The notes: generated from the letters alone by a model not told the origin. 64,000 bases of DNA from Avena insularis (GCA_023614405.1 CM042694.1:479047392-479111391), one strand, 5' to 3'; positions 1-11,708 are shown, counted from the first letter of the stretch. Translations and numbers: made by a program.

Positions 1-322
1 GAAGGAAGAATGGTTAAACAGATTTTTTAAATAAGAAAATACATCAGTACGCTTATAAGACTTTCAGTACCCGCAAAATTAATTACATATCCTATCCATA
101 CAATTTTAATCGTACGGTTCTTGTAGATGTTTTCTCCAGAAGTAATGTGGTGCCTCGTATGGTGCCTCTAATTAGTAAATATAAGATATAAGATTTTGTG
201 ATTATTAGATGTATGTCGGTCCTTTTGATAGTTACATTTCTTGGTCTATTTGGGTTCCTAAGACCCTTGTCACTAACATGAGAGGACTCATTGAAAAATG
301 GGTACCTAAAACCAATAAGTAA
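1..322 (+). pseudogene. S1 gag C-terminal remnant
   Basis: The last part of this stretch reads in one frame as a gag/pol junction, with the motif WVPKTLVTN followed by a second similar WVPKTNK motif and a TAA at 320-322. Sirevirus gag proteins end in short repeated WVPK-type motifs just before the protease, and this supports the call. The first 180 bases are AT-rich and I do not recognise a zinc knuckle in them. The remnant is separated from the protease by a few codons and a frame change. It is partial, because the rest of gag lies outside the window. Confidence 0.5.
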
Positions 323-360
323 CTTTCTTGCAGGGCTATGCTTCCGGCGGGTCTAAATGA

Positions 361-1176
361 GTGCTCGATAGAGGGTGCACTAGTCATATGAACGGAAGCA
401 AGGAGATCATCTCGGAGATGCGGCTAAATCATGATCACATAACCGTCTTCTATGGTGACAGGTCAAAATCTGAGGTATTAGGTCTTGGCAAGGTTGTGGT
501 TGCTCACGATATCTCTCTCGTGGAAGTCATGCTTGTTGAGACCCTTGGTTATAATTTACTTTCTGTCCGTGCTCTTAGTAAGATGGGCTTCGCTATTTTT
601 GTTGATGGTGATTTGGTAGTACTCTTGTGGAGCAAGTCCCTAAAGGTCGCTTTCGTTGGATATGTCGAAAATGACCTGTATGTGGTGGACATTTCGGGGA
701 AAACAACTACATGCCCGATGTGTCTTTTCAGAAAGGCCGACGCGGGCTGGCTATGGCATCGCCGACTAGCCCACGTCAAAATGAGAACTTTGCAAAGTCT
801 TCACAAGGGTGGCCACATTCTTGGACTAAAAGAAAATGTTTCCTTTGCCAAAGACCATGTTTGCAGGGCTTGTGTTGAAGGGAAGATGCATGACTCTCCC
901 CATCGATGGAAGACTATTATTTCATCAAAGAGGATTTTGGAGCTCCTTTATGTGGATCTCTTTGGTCCTCCATCTCATGCAAGCCTCGGTGGGAAGAAAT
1001 ATTTCCTCGTAATTGTTGATGATTATTCAAGATATAGATGGGTCTATTTCTTCAAGTTGAAGAGCGAGACTCTACAAACGGTCATTGATTTTGCCAACAA
1101 GGGTCAACATCAACACAATGTCCCCATTTTGGCAATTAGAGCGATAATGGCTCCGAGTTCAAGAACTACACTCTGA
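361..1176 (+). pseudogene. S1 pol part 1: protease end, gag-pre-integrase zinc domain, N half of integrase
   Basis: The first residues match the copia aspartic protease active-site region (LDRGCTSHMNG). The expected D-S/T-G triad reads D-R-G here, so the catalytic motif is damaged. Around residues 129-170 an HHCC zinc-binding domain is visible (WLWHRRLAH, then HVCRACVEGK), which is the gag-pre-integrase domain. From about residue 195 the integrase core starts with its first catalytic Asp in YVDLFGP, followed by IVDDYSRYRWVYFF. Near position 1130 the frame changes, and the true integrase continues in another frame. There is no ATG at the beginning because this is an internal piece of a polyprotein; the first codon is GTG. 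The assignment to copia pol is secure and the copy is dead. Confidence 0.9.
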
Positions 1177-1675
1177 ATGAATTCCTAAGTGAAGAGGGGA
1201 TAAGACACCAATATTCCGCTGCATACACCCCTCAACAAAATGGTATAGCCGAGAGGAAGAACCGGACCTTAATGGATATGGTAAGATCTATGTTGGCTGA
1301 ATTCAAGTCACCATATAACTTCTGGGCTGAAGAAATTTCTACCGCTTGCCACTCTTCCAACCGGATCTACCTCCGCAAAATCTTGGACAAGACACCTTAC
1401 GAAATACTTACCGGTAACAAGCCAAACATCTCCTACTTCTGAGTATTTGGTTGTAAGTGTTTCTTTCTTATCAAAGGAGTTCGTCTATCTAAATTAGAGT
1501 CTAAGGCTTTAAAAGACATTTTTGTTGGTTATGGTGCCAAATCCCACACTTATAGAGTCTACAATAAGCTCTCCGGAACTGTTGTAGAATCTTGTAGTGT
1601 GGTGTTCGAGGAAAATGATGGCTCCTGTGTGGGTAAAGTTGATGTTTGTGATGCAGATGATGAAATACCCTAAGA
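1135..1675 (+). pseudogene. S1 pol part 2: C half of integrase
   Basis: After the frame change near 1130 the integrase core resumes with SDNGSEF, which holds the second catalytic Asp. The third catalytic residue follows in PQQNGIAERKNRT (Glu). Downstream motifs typical of copia integrases are present (NFWAEE, then FGCKCF and FVGYG). A TGA lies at 1441-1443 where Trp or another residue is expected, and a TAA at about 1672 ends the frame near the close of the integrase. Together with 361-1176 all three DDE residues can be found, but not in one open frame. Confidence 0.85.
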
Positions 1676-1688
1676 AGCCATAAGAAGA

Positions 1689-2128
1689 ATGGGCATGGGA
1701 TTTTTCCGCCTCATTGAGGAACCCCTTGTGGTGGATCGGGAAGGACAATGCTCTACTCAAGTAGAGCCCTCATCGACACAAGCTCAACATGATCCAACTA
1801 TTGGAGAAACCTCTACACCAACACCTCAAACTGCTGAAGCTCATCAATCAACTGCCCCAGAAAGCTCCAGGCCGTATTATCCGGTGGACACTAGATTATC
1901 CGGCCAACCTTCCCCAACTGGCAGGAGTGAACACAATGGCGAAGAATTTGCTAAAACTCCTAGGCCGGATTTTCTAGCGGACCCAGATTATCCGGCCCCT
2001 CTCTAGTTCAAGCCAAAATTCATCAAGACAGTGGAGATGGACCAAGTTCTCCCAGGCCGGATTATCCGGCCACTCCCTCGGCCGGATTATCCGACCCTTA
2101 AAATGTCGAAGAACAACAACCTCTTGTT
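1689..2128 (+). pseudogene. S1 pol linker between integrase and RT, carrying palindromic repeats
   Basis: This is the low-complexity hinge that joins integrase to RT in copia pol. It is rich in Ser, Thr, Pro and Gln. In one frame it repeatedly encodes RPDYP-like peptides, because copies and half-copies of the palindrome GGCCGGATTATCCGGCC lie in it (see the repeat at 1868-2096). Stops near 2004 and 2101 and a frame change break the hinge. I recognise no domain here. The position between INT and RT is what defines it. Confidence 0.6.
1868..2096 (+). repeat. Palindrome cluster 1 (GGCCGGATTATCCGGCC family), inside pol
   Basis: A perfect 17-nt palindrome lies at 2055-2071 and a near-perfect one at 2080-2096. 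Degraded or half copies occur near 1869, 1892, 1961 and 1984. The arms GGCCGGAT and ATCCGGCC flank one central base. The same motif recurs at 4461-4502, 15370-15403, 17575-18026 and, with altered arms, 62996-63377. All of these lie inside Sirevirus-type elements. Confidence 0.85.
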
Positions 2129-2554
2129 ATGGCTGCTGATCAAGATTCATCATCTCCAATTCCTGGTGATCAAGCTGGAGATCAAGGCCAAGCTAATAAC
2201 TCCAACGAATACTCAAATGATGAAGTTATTCCTCCAAGAGACAATAAGTTGATTGAACTTCATCGTAGAGCTCGTGCTGATAGGAATCTTGAATTAAGGG
2301 GTCACACTCTTGACAAAGTTGTAGGTGATCTCAGACGAAGGGTGTCCATAAGAAGGGAACTAGCAAGCTTTGGTGAGCACCAAGCTCACATATCCATGGT
2401 GGAACCCAAGAAAGTGTTTCAAGCCCTTGAAGATCCGGACTGGGTTGCTGCTATGCATGAAGAGTTAAATAACTTTGAACGCAACAAGGTCTGGAAATTA
2501 GTAGAGAAGCCCAAGGATTGCCGCAATGTTATCGGCACAAAGTGGGTTTTTTAA
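2129..2554 (+). pseudogene. S1 pol part 3: end of linker and start of reverse transcriptase
   Basis: The frame carries the acidic, Gln-rich end of the linker. It then enters the conserved start of copia RT, recognisable from the residues after FQALEDPDWVAAMHEELNNFE, NKVWKLVEKP and IGTKWVF. The last motif is followed at once by a run of six T at about 2547-2552 and an in-frame TAA. The RT continues in a different frame from there, so a homopolymer slip is the likely cause of the break. The ATG at 2129 is not a real start, since the region is internal to a polyprotein. Confidence 0.85.
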
Positions 2555-3642
2555 ATAAGCAAGATGAGAATGGCATTGTTGTAAGGAACAAGGCAAGACT
2601 CCTGGCACAAGGCTATTCCAAGGTTGAGGGCATCGACATCGGCGAGACTTATGCTCTAGTGGCTCATCTTGAGTCCATATGTATCCTTCTTTCTTATGCT
2701 GCTCATAATAATTTTAAATTACAAAAAATGGATGTTAAGAGTGATTTTCTTAATGTTCATCTACATGAGTTGGTATATGTAAAGCAACCCCCAGTATTTG
2801 AGGATCCTAACTTTCCGAACCATGTCTACAAACTCGATAAGGCACTCTATGGCCTTAAACAAGCCCCACGTGTGTGGTATGAACACCTTAAAGAGCTTTT
2901 GCTAGACCGTGGCTTCGAAGTTGGGCAAATCGATCCCACTCTTTTTACTAAGAAGGTTAAGGGGGAGCTCTTCATATGCCAACTATATGTAGATGACATT
3001 ATATTTGGCTCTACTAATAAAGCTTTTAATGATGAATTTTCAAAGCTTATGACTGACAGGTTTGAGATTTCTATGATGGGGGAGTTACAGTTCTTTCTTG
3101 GATTTGAGATCAAACAACTTAGAGAAGGAACCTTCATAAATCAAGCAAAATACATCCAAGACATTCTCAAGAGATTCAAGATGACGGATCTTAATGGCGT
3201 CACCACACCGATGCAAACTAAATGTCATCTCGAACTCAATCCCCACGGTAAAGATGTGGACCAAAAGGTATACCAGTCCATGATCGGCTCTGTTCTTTAC
3301 CTTTGCACATCTAGACCCAATATTGTCTTCAGTGTAGGTGTGTGTGCAAGGTATCAAGCGGCTCCTAAGGAAAGACACTTAGTGGCGGTAAAGAGAATAT
3401 TCCGATATTTTGTTCATTCCCCTAATTTTGGTCTATGGTATCCCACGGACTCCAATTTCTCTCTATGTGTCTATACTGATTCATATTGGGCTGGTGATAA
3501 GGATGATAGGAAATCAACTTCTGGAGCTTGCCAATTCTTGGGAAGATCCTTGGTTTGTTGGTCTTCTAAAAAGCAGAATTGTATATCTCTCTCCACCGCC
3601 GAGGCTGAATATGTGGCTGCTGCTAGTGCATGTACTCAATAA
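2553..3642 (+). pseudogene. S1 pol part 4: reverse transcriptase and RNase H
   Basis: This is a long open stretch with the copia RT landmarks. They are NKARLLAQGYSKVEGID, a region with KMDVKSDFLN (first catalytic Asp), LYGLKQAPRVWYE, and the YVDD box at 2986-2997 with both catalytic Asp residues. RNase H follows, with YTDSYWAGD, STSGACQFLG and TAEAEY. The alanine-rich AAASACTQ precedes a TAA at 3640-3642. The catalytic residues visible here look intact, which makes this the best-kept part of pol, but it is not joined to an open frame on either side. It makes cDNA from the element RNA in functional relatives. Confidence 0.92.
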
Positions 3643-3939
3643 TTATGGATGAGGCAAACTGTAAAGGAATACGGTGTCAATTGTGACAAAGTGCCTCTTT
3701 TGTGTGATAATGAAAGTGCAATCAAAATCGCGTACAATCCAGTGCAGCACACAAGGACGAAGCATATTTAGATTCGAAATCATTTTACTCGGGACCATAT
3801 AGCTCGAGGTGATATTGACCTATCTTTTGTGAGCACGAAGAATCAACTCGCTGATATTTTCACGAAGCCACTTGATGAAGCAAGGTTTTGTTACTTAAGG
3901 AATGAGCTAAATATCGTTGATTCAAGGAGCTTGTCTTGA
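3643..3939 (+). pseudogene. S1 pol part 5: C-terminal end of RNase H
   Basis: After the stop at 3640-3642 the same reading continues with LWMRQTVKEYG, LLCDNESAI (a further catalytic Asp), HTRTKHI and LADIFTKPLDEARF. These are standard for the end of copia pol. A TAG near 3769 interrupts it again. The natural stop is the TGA at 3937-3939 after RSLS. Both internal stops prevent a full-length product. Confidence 0.85.
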
Positions 3940-4460
3940 ATATCCCTACACTCACTCTTATATCTCCTCCGTATTTGGTCTAGGTGTGGGAATGGATATA
4001 GGGGGAGTGTGGTCCTAATTAATTGGGCTAACCCTCCCCCAATAATGCCGAAAGCAAGTAAAATCATTTCTCTTAATATCATTGTGTGATATGTGAGGTT
4101 TTTGATGAGTATTGGTCATGAACCCAAGATATATCTTCGTGGTGTCATACCATGCACTCCAACAATGTGGCCCCGGCCACGGCCCTCTTATGTGAGAAGA
4201 GTTGGTTCTATGTGGATCTTTTTGGTTGTTATCGCTCATCTCTTGTTCTTGTGGAAATCACACTCCATTTTGGCTTTTAGTTGATTTGATTCTTGCAATC
4301 TTGAGTGTGTAGTACCATCTCAGTTTAGTTGTCTAATCCCAAGCCTCTGTCTAACCCTAAGCCATCTCTTCTAGCACACAACTCCATTGTTCATCTTGTG
4401 GGGGGTTTTGTTTGGGGAAGTGCGGGCCTGAATCTGTGTATAACAGGAATTTAGAAATCT

Positions 4461-4502
4461 GGCCGGATAATCCGGCCCAAGTGTAGGCCGGATAATCCGG
4501 CC
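4461..4502 (+). repeat. Palindrome cluster 2 (two perfect GGCCGGATAATCCGGCC copies)
   Basis: Perfect copies lie at 4461-4477 and 4486-4502, separated by 8 bases. They sit in the S1 non-coding region between pol and the env-position ORF, and no reading frame explains them. Confidence 0.95.
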
Positions 4503-4668
4503 CTGGCGGACTCAGGATGTTAAGGGCTAGGCGTCGAGGGGAAGGGCTCACAAAGAGCATTTCTTATCCCCTGACCCCTCTCCCTCTTCCCAGCCGCTCC
4601 CTGCTACCCCCACCCTCCCCGGATCCCTTTCGGCTACCGAATTCTCTGGGCCTCCCTAGATCTTGTTC

Positions 4669-4673
4669 CCCTC
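4669..4673. other. Target site duplication of S2, left copy (CCCTC)
   Basis: CCCTC directly precedes the TG that starts the left LTR of S2. The same five bases follow the CA at the end of the right LTR (15160-15164). A perfect 5-bp match fixes both ends of S2 and shows that it inserted as a unit. Confidence 0.9.
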
Positions 4674-7069
4674 TGAAAGGATAGAGATGTCTCCTAGAGA
4701 GGGGGGGGGGGTGAATAGGCAATTTCAAACCTGTTACGGTTTTGGCTTGATAGAATGCGGAATTAAACTAACGTTTATTTTACAAGCACAAAACCTAAAT
4801 ACACTAGGCTCAACTAAGTGCACCAACAACAAGTTAAGCTAAGAAAGATAGTACAAGATAAATATACCACAAGTGATAAGCAAGATATAAGTACTTCAAT
4901 CTCGATGGCTATCACAAGGAAAGTAAGCTCGGGTATAGAGATAACCGAGGCACGCGGAGACGAAGATGTATTCCCGTGTTCCCTTACAAGTAAGGTACGT
5001 CACGTTGGAGAGGTGTCGGATTCCACGAAGGATTTCCCAACGCCACGAAGGCTCACCTTCTTCTCCAGGTCTATCCCACGAAGGAATAGGCCCTTTCCTT
5101 ATGGCTAGCTTTTCGTCCACTCCGGAGATGGCAAGCTCCACAACCACTTCACAAGCTCCACAAAGGAGAAGCCCGGGTCTCTTCACAATCTTCCACGAAG
5201 AGGACCCCGCGGAACCAACTGCCAAGCCAACTAGGAGGTCACCCTCCAAGAGCAACAAGCTCACGGTCTCTCACTAGAACAAATCATAGTGGAGAGCTCA
5301 ACACTTATGCAAGAATGCAAAGCAAGAACACTAAGGGCGTTCAAATCCCCCACTCTCAAATCCCACCAAAGCAACAAGTTCTAGGGAGGAATAAGAGATG
5401 AAGAACAATGGTGGAAATCAACAAATGACTTCAAGATCTAGATCCAATGGGTTCCCCTCACTTAGAGGAGTAATTGATTGGTGGGGATAGTAGATCTAGA
5501 TCTCCTCTTCCAAAGCCCTCAAAAAGATGCAAGAATTATAGGAGGGAGGGGAGCAGAGGCAAGCTCAATAGGGTCAACAATGGAGGTCAATTTCGTGCTA
5601 AAGAACACCCAAAAACGTTGGGGGAAGAACCCCCTTTTACAGGGGAAAGCAAATATGACTGTTGGGAGAAATCTGCGCGAACCCGGTTTGAAGTTCGGTT
5701 GAACCGGCCTAAAAACAGGACGGCCCGGTATCAGGCCCGGTTGAATCCCGGTTTGAACTCGGTTTGAAACCGGTTGAATCCCGGTTGAACCGGATCTAAC
5801 CGGGAAGGGGTACAGAGAGTAATCCCGGTTAGACTCGGTTGCGAAACCAAGCATCCCGGTATGAATCCTGGTTGAATGCCGGTTGAACCGGATCTGAAAT
5901 AGACTTCACGAAAAATGTAATAACTTTTGCATCCGGACTGCAATTTCGATAATCTTGGGCTTGTTTTGACGAGGACAACAAGCTATACAATATGGTGCAT
6001 GAAAACATAATAGTACAACAAAGTAGGGTAGAACCAAATGAGGAAAGGTATGAAGCCTCCCTATGAGAAGAACCGGTAAAATCTTCGAACTCGAAAACAC
6101 CATAGAAGATGCATACGAATTACGTTTTCGATGAACTTAGGCTTGTTGAAGAGCTAGCAACAAGCTCAAGAACCTAACATGGAGAAACACCAAGAAGCAA
6201 CAAAATAGGAAGATGCAAAGTATGCAAAGGATTGAGCTCCCTATGACGATGTGATCAAGTTACCCAACCGAAAGCCCCTCTTGATAGTGCGGCTATCTAT
6301 CCTATAACCCGGTCTCCCAACAACCACCTTGAGACCGGTAAAAGGAAAACCTAGCAAGGACATACCTTTGACTTGCGCATCCCGCTTGATCTTGATGACA
6401 ATGCTTCAAGCTCCATCCAAGCCGGAATGCATCACTTGATCATTGTTGCTTCGTGAAGACTCATAATTTGCTCCCCCATACACCACTATGGGATAGCTTC
6501 ATTAGGACACATATTCACATGTCCATTATCACCAATATGGACGGCAAGCTTCAAGCAAATGATCTTCTCGAGATGCTTATCTTGAACTTTCCCTTCTCAA
6601 CCCATACCACAAGATCCATGTGGTACATTCTTTATGCTTCATGCGTTGACCAACTTAAAATCACTCTTCACTCTTTTTATTGGTCAACCAAGTATCTTCT
6701 CATGCTCCATCTCAATATCTTGAGGTACATAAAGAATTCTTCATTTGATTACATGCTCTAAATCTTAGTCAACCATAGCTCAACTAATGAGGCTATCATG
6801 ACACCGGCTTAGAGCCATATCTTGAATTCTTCTATTGAGATCACACTCTCAAGATCTTGAACATATCATATTCTTCTCTTCAATTTGATGATATTGATGC
6901 CAAAAATCAAGGTATATCTTTATATTCATGGCATCCATACTTGAATCCAACATATGGACTACAAGCATGACCTACGGAATATTCCTTCATATAAAACTCA
7001 ATGAAAACATTAGTAGATAGGTATTGTCATTAATCACCAAAACCACACATAGGGGAAATTACCCTTTCA
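4674..7069 (-). repeat. S2 left LTR (3' LTR)
   Basis: It begins TGAAAGG and ends CCTTTCA, a short inverted terminal repeat, and matches 12783-15159 almost throughout. It has a G-run of about 10-11 near 4701 where the other copy has about 7. It also contains an AACCGG-rich array (5680-5897) with one extra unit compared with the right LTR. Confidence 0.92.
5680..5897. repeat. AACCGG/CCGGTT-rich array in the S2 left LTR
   Basis: About 15 to 17 variants of CCGGTT or AACCGG are strung together with short GAA, TGAA or ATC spacers. Both orientations occur, so many neighbouring pairs form small inverted repeats. The homologous array in the right LTR is at 13782-13988. Confidence 0.85.
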
Positions 7070-7083
7070 ATCTCCCCCATTTT
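7070..7083 (-). other. S2 polypurine tract
   Basis: Read on the minus strand, the sequence next to the left LTR is AATGGGGGAGAT followed by TGAAAGG. A purine run that touches the LTR is the primer for plus-strand cDNA synthesis. It confirms that the left LTR is the 3' LTR and that the element runs on the minus strand. Confidence 0.85.
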
Positions 7084-10000
7084 GGTAATTGTTGACAATC
7101 ACAACAAGAGGGTTTATATAATGAATATTAGAAACAAGTACGCAACTTATCCGAGAATAAGTTGTATACAAGAGGTTGTATTTGATATGGTTAAGCAACA
7201 CAAAGATACTAGCCCATATCAAAACCGATTCTACTCACACAAACTACAACTAATGCAAGAAATGTAAGTAGAACCAACATACATAGAGCAAACTCCCCCA
7301 CAATATATGCACGTGTGACGAACTTGAATTTCATTGCATATATTGTCAAGCATAACCTTTGGGAGAGTTTCCACTATATATTCAACCATGCAATACATAA
7401 TAAAGATGAAATGCATGAAAGGCAAACACTTAAGAACAAACCAATCTTAAGTAGAAAACCATTTCCCTTAAAACCCTCTAAACTTCTCCCCTCATTGACA
7501 ACAAGTGCCAAAATGGATGACAAAGTTAGAAGGCCAATATAGTTCAAGTTACTCCCAAGGTGTGCATTTCTCATAATATGAGTGAAATCATATGCACATA
7601 TCTAATGACGAATACTTGGAGTAAAACAACTATCTTGACGATCAAATATGTCTAAAAGGATAACAAGATGAAGAAACTTCAGCAGATGAAGCAAGCAATC
7701 AAAAGATCCAAATAATCAAATGGACAAATAGTGCTCTAAGTGAAATAAGGAAGCTCCCCAAGGTTCGTGCATAAATTAGTTGTTTTATTTGAATACAATA
7801 TGCACAAACATGGAATCCTCACTCCCTATATATCATTTAGAACATAACCAAGATACAAGGAGTATAGATATAAATCAATACACTTGTCAAGACAAGCTTA
7901 AGTCCAAAATAAACCAAATATGAGATATGAGTGTGTGAAGATGCAATAAAATTAGACCGAGCACTCACAAATCAAGACCTTACCAAAACCATTCAAAACT
8001 AAGTGGACAAGTGAGATGGTTGGCAAAAGGCGAGGATATCAAGGCGAGAGATTAACACTCTTGTGTATATAAGTTTCTAAGTGGGAAAAACATGAGAATA
8101 ATCCACAAAGAAACATCCACACATAAGAGGGGAAAAAGAATACATGATATCCAAGAGGAAGTCATAAGATATACCAAAAAGGATATTTTTCTTAAGTGCA
8201 TATATAGCCCATGGCTCTATTTTCTCTTATGGTATATCAATGAACTTCACCAAAGAAAAAGAAAAACCTCAAAAACATCACAACTAACACTAAGGGCACT
8301 AATGCTAGTTGGGATCTTTTGAGAAATAAACAAGTATCAAAAGGAAGGATTCAATGCAATTTTAACAATATTGCACATGAGAGTACCCTGAGGAATTGAT
8401 ATGCAATAAATTGCTAGAAGGAATATTTGGAATTGGTGAATCATGAACATGATTTTATATACTCCCCAAAATATGCATCATCTCAAATTACTCACATAAG
8501 CAATAAGGATAGAGAAGTCTTTCAAAGATCCTTGCAAGAACCACAACATTTACAAACAAATAAATCCATGCCAATATGTAACGTACAAGAGATTGGATGG
8601 AAGAATAGTATGCATGAATAAGATACTTGTTACCAAGATAGCAATGGTATGATGTAGTAGATAAGAATTGTTTGATCATCCTAGCTTGGTTCCAATTATC
8701 ATGTGGTGACAACACGTTCCTTATAGATAAGACAAGCATCCATTGCATCTCCAATGTACCTAAAACAACATTCAAGTACATCTTGGTCCCCAAACTTATT
8801 GGGTCCAAAGAGGTTAGACTAACCACAATACATAGGACATACTCCATAAAAATATGTGCATATTTAGAGATGAAATTTTAATTTCATGCACATCATAGTT
8901 GTTTAAGGATTTGATGGAGTATACCCTATATATTGGATCAAATAAAGCAAAACATGATATAAGATATACATTTAGTAAACATGCATGTACAATACTTTCA
9001 AGAACCAATGAATATATAATTTGGACAAAACACCAAAATATTCAAGAAGGTATACAAGGTGTGACAAAACACATTTGTTGTCCAAACTATATCAAAGAAT
9101 CAAATCAACACAAGATTTTTTTCAACAAAGTTCAACAAATGAACCAAGAAAAAACTATTGAGCATAAAAGATGAGATAAAAACATAAATTCTCAAATATT
9201 TATCTCATTCAAGCAAATAACATAGAGAAGAAATAATGATATAACAAACTCCCAAAAGAGCAAGGTTTCGACAAAAAAACCAAACCCTTAACACTTTTCA
9301 CAATGGCACAAGGTTCCGAGAAAAAAAGGTTTGTCTTCCACCAAAAGCACATTTGATAATAATCAAAAACACCATCAAAGAGATGTTCAAAAGCCAAGGA
9401 AGACAATGGGAGCCACAACAATTTTTGGAAAGAAAAAAGGCAATAGGAGGTGAAATCCAAGGTGAAGATGATCCACAAATGCTACCACACCCAAGTATAT
9501 CAATTGTCAAAGACAATGAGTGTATTAGAATTTATTTCCGGTGGTATATTGCACGGATATTAAAGATAAATCTTCACATTAAAAAGCATAGGATAGGAAT
9601 AAAAATATTAAGAACTATGCAAAGATAGAGATTCTTGATAGCTTCAACTAGTCACACAATCATGCAAAGCAATGATTATAATAACTTGAACCAAATGGTC
9701 TCCCAAATAAGATATAGAGATATGCATTTGAGGAAGGGCCACACCAAGAATTTCTTACTCAAGCAAAGATCAAAAAGATGAGCAATAAAATCTTCTAACA
9801 AAAAATAGGACCTTGTTTGAGCTAACATGCCACCTAGATACAAGATAATCAACAATATCAACTCTAAGTGGCACCACCTCATATGTTCACATTTCCTAGG
9901 ATTGTGATATGCAAAAGTAGCATATTACTCCCCCATAATGCGATATTCATTTTTTCTTAATAAGAGGAAAAACAACCTCAACTGGAGATAATTAATGGAC

Positions 10001-10506
10001 ATTTAGAATTTGAATTTCTCATGGGTATGACACACCACATAGTGACTAGATAAGCTTGTAATATCAATACTAAGTGGTAGTACTCATGTACACACATTTT
10101 AAGGTTTGAGAGATGCGTGAGGCATATCACTCTCCCAAATGGTATGTTCCATTAATCACTCGAAAAGAGCCCAAAAAGATATCATCAAGATGCATTAGAG
10201 TTTCAAAGAAAAACACACAAGTAAATGATGTGCCAAACACATATACATACTTGAATACACAAAATAATCAAGCATGAGGCACAACAAATACAAACACATA
10301 CTTGGTACAAAACCAAAACATGTAAAGGGGCAAGTAACTTACAATATAAAAGAGTTGAATTCGAGTTACCGCAAAGAGGCACATTGGGTATATGGTAGGG
10401 AGATGATAATCCTTATAACTTGGCTTTATAAAATATAATATATGAAGATCCCTTAATTCTTCATGAGTTATCCAAGTCTCCAATGCCCTCCAATAACACC
10501 TATTGA
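7084..10506 (-). other. S2 internal region without recognisable pol
   Basis: This is 3.4 kb of AT-rich sequence where a complete copia element would have protease, integrase, RT and RNase H. Scattered short frames exist on both strands, but none shows a catalytic motif or a protein family I know. A stretch at about 8773-8822 resembles the gag/pol junction at 10510-10557. A few codons upstream of it (8690-8770, minus) could be a badly worn protease start, but this is weak. I see nothing else to annotate. Confidence 0.6.
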
Positions 10507-10908
10507 TCAAGTTTGAGCTTGTTGGTCCCCAACCAAGTTGGGTCCTAAGAGGTTAGTCACAATAGGCTTGGCAACCCAAATGGTTCGTTTCTTGACACCA
10601 CTTTGAGTTCCAACAAACTTGGAAAACACATTGCCATCCTTATCCTTCCCAAGAGAATAATAATCATCAACAATGATAGGGTTAGATAAGGTACCATTTG
10701 AACATGAAGAGGCCAAGTGCCCCTTCTCACGACATATGTAGCAACAAGTGCTCCCCTTTCTCTTCTTTATTGGTTTCTTGTCTTGGGGAGCCTTATCTTG
10801 ATTCTTATTGGGAAGTGGCCTAGATTCAACTTGAGGTTGAGATTGGGCTTGACCTTGACCTTGTGGCTGCTTCCCTTGTTGGTTATCATTCAAGTGCTTT
10901 TTCTTCAA
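10507..10908 (-). pseudogene. S2 gag fragment 3: zinc knuckle and C-terminal end
   Basis: Residues about 50-65 form a CCHC zinc knuckle (CYICREKGHLASSC, pattern C-x2-C-x4-H-x4-C), which binds RNA in the nucleocapsid part of gag. The residues before it are basic and Gln/Pro-rich. The end, with WVAKPIVTNLLGPN, resembles the repeated gag-end motif seen in S1. The piece lies just downstream of 10932-11708 on the minus strand but in a different frame. It is part of a broken gag and not a separate gene. Confidence 0.85.
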
Positions 10909-10931
10909 TGGACAAGATCTTACATGATGTC

Positions 10932-11708
10932 CTACAACCTTGCACTTGAAGCAAATAATCTTAGACGAATTCTTGACTTGGTCTTGCTCCTCTTCTTGTT
11001 GCTCTTGGACTTATTCTTGTTATTGGAGTTGAATCCAAGTCCACTTTTATCATTGGGGCATTTTTGCACACTCAAAATATTATCGAGTGTGGATTTTCCA
11101 TCATGACTCTTTTCCAAGTCTTTCTTCAAAGAAGTGACTTGGGCCTTGAGCTCTTTGATTTCCTCTACATGGTTAGTATAAATAGAGGTACTGGAGGAAG
11201 TGGAATCTTCATTGTTAGAGCAACAAGGCAAAGCAAGTAATCCAACACAAGTTTTATCAATAGTATGACAAGAAGAATCACTAGGACTAGCACATGGCAA
11301 AATAGCATTTTGAGTAGAAGTTGTGCTAATGTCCAAATGAGGCTCACAAGATGTTACTTTAGTGATACTTGCCTCACGAGCTAACTTTAGCCCATCATAG
11401 GAGATTAGAAGATCATTATGAGAGGCCAAGAGCTTTTCATGACTTTCTTCCAATTTCCCATAATTGCTAGTTAGCAAATCAAGTTGAGCCCTTAGCTCAA
11501 CATTCTCCTTTAGGGTAGATGCTTCACAAGAAGTAGAGTTAGTAGCACTAGCATAATTAATAGATTTTTCCTTTTCAAGATCATAAGATTCAATTTTTTG
11601 TATGAGGAGACAATTAGTGTGCTTCTCCTCGGCAATCTCTTGCTTAAGGAGATTGAATTTCCGACTCCCATCATCAAGTTGGAAATCCAACTCCTCTATG
11701 GTTTCCAT
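10932..11708 (-). pseudogene. S2 gag fragment 2: coiled-coil middle part
   Basis: The translated stretch (258 residues) is Ser-rich and has heptad-like Leu and Lys/Glu spacing around residues 1-120, for example LDFQLDDGSRKFNLLKQEI and LRAQLDLLTSNYGKLEESHE. Its end is basic and Ser/Lys-rich. Long gag proteins of Sireviruses contain a predicted coiled coil in this position, which fits. It lies between the UBN2-type piece and the zinc knuckle, so order supports the call. The frame differs from both neighbours. Confidence 0.7.

Larger units (their letters stand above)
3940..4673 (+). other. S1 non-coding stretch after pol, with a polypurine tract and two palindromes
   Basis: No convincing ORF is seen. 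A polypurine tract (GGGGGAGT) begins at 4001, just after pol, as expected for the multiple tracts of Sireviruses. Two perfect 17-nt palindromes follow at 4461-4477 and 4486-4502. The stretch ends at the insertion point of S2, whose duplicated target CCCTC is at 4669-4673. It resumes at 15165. Confidence 0.7.

Noticed and set aside
4818..5277. Overlapping frames on both strands in the S2 LTR, repeated at 12921-13380
   Set aside because: They exist only because the LTR is duplicated. No domain or coding bias supports them, and all frames differ between the copies by ordinary substitutions.
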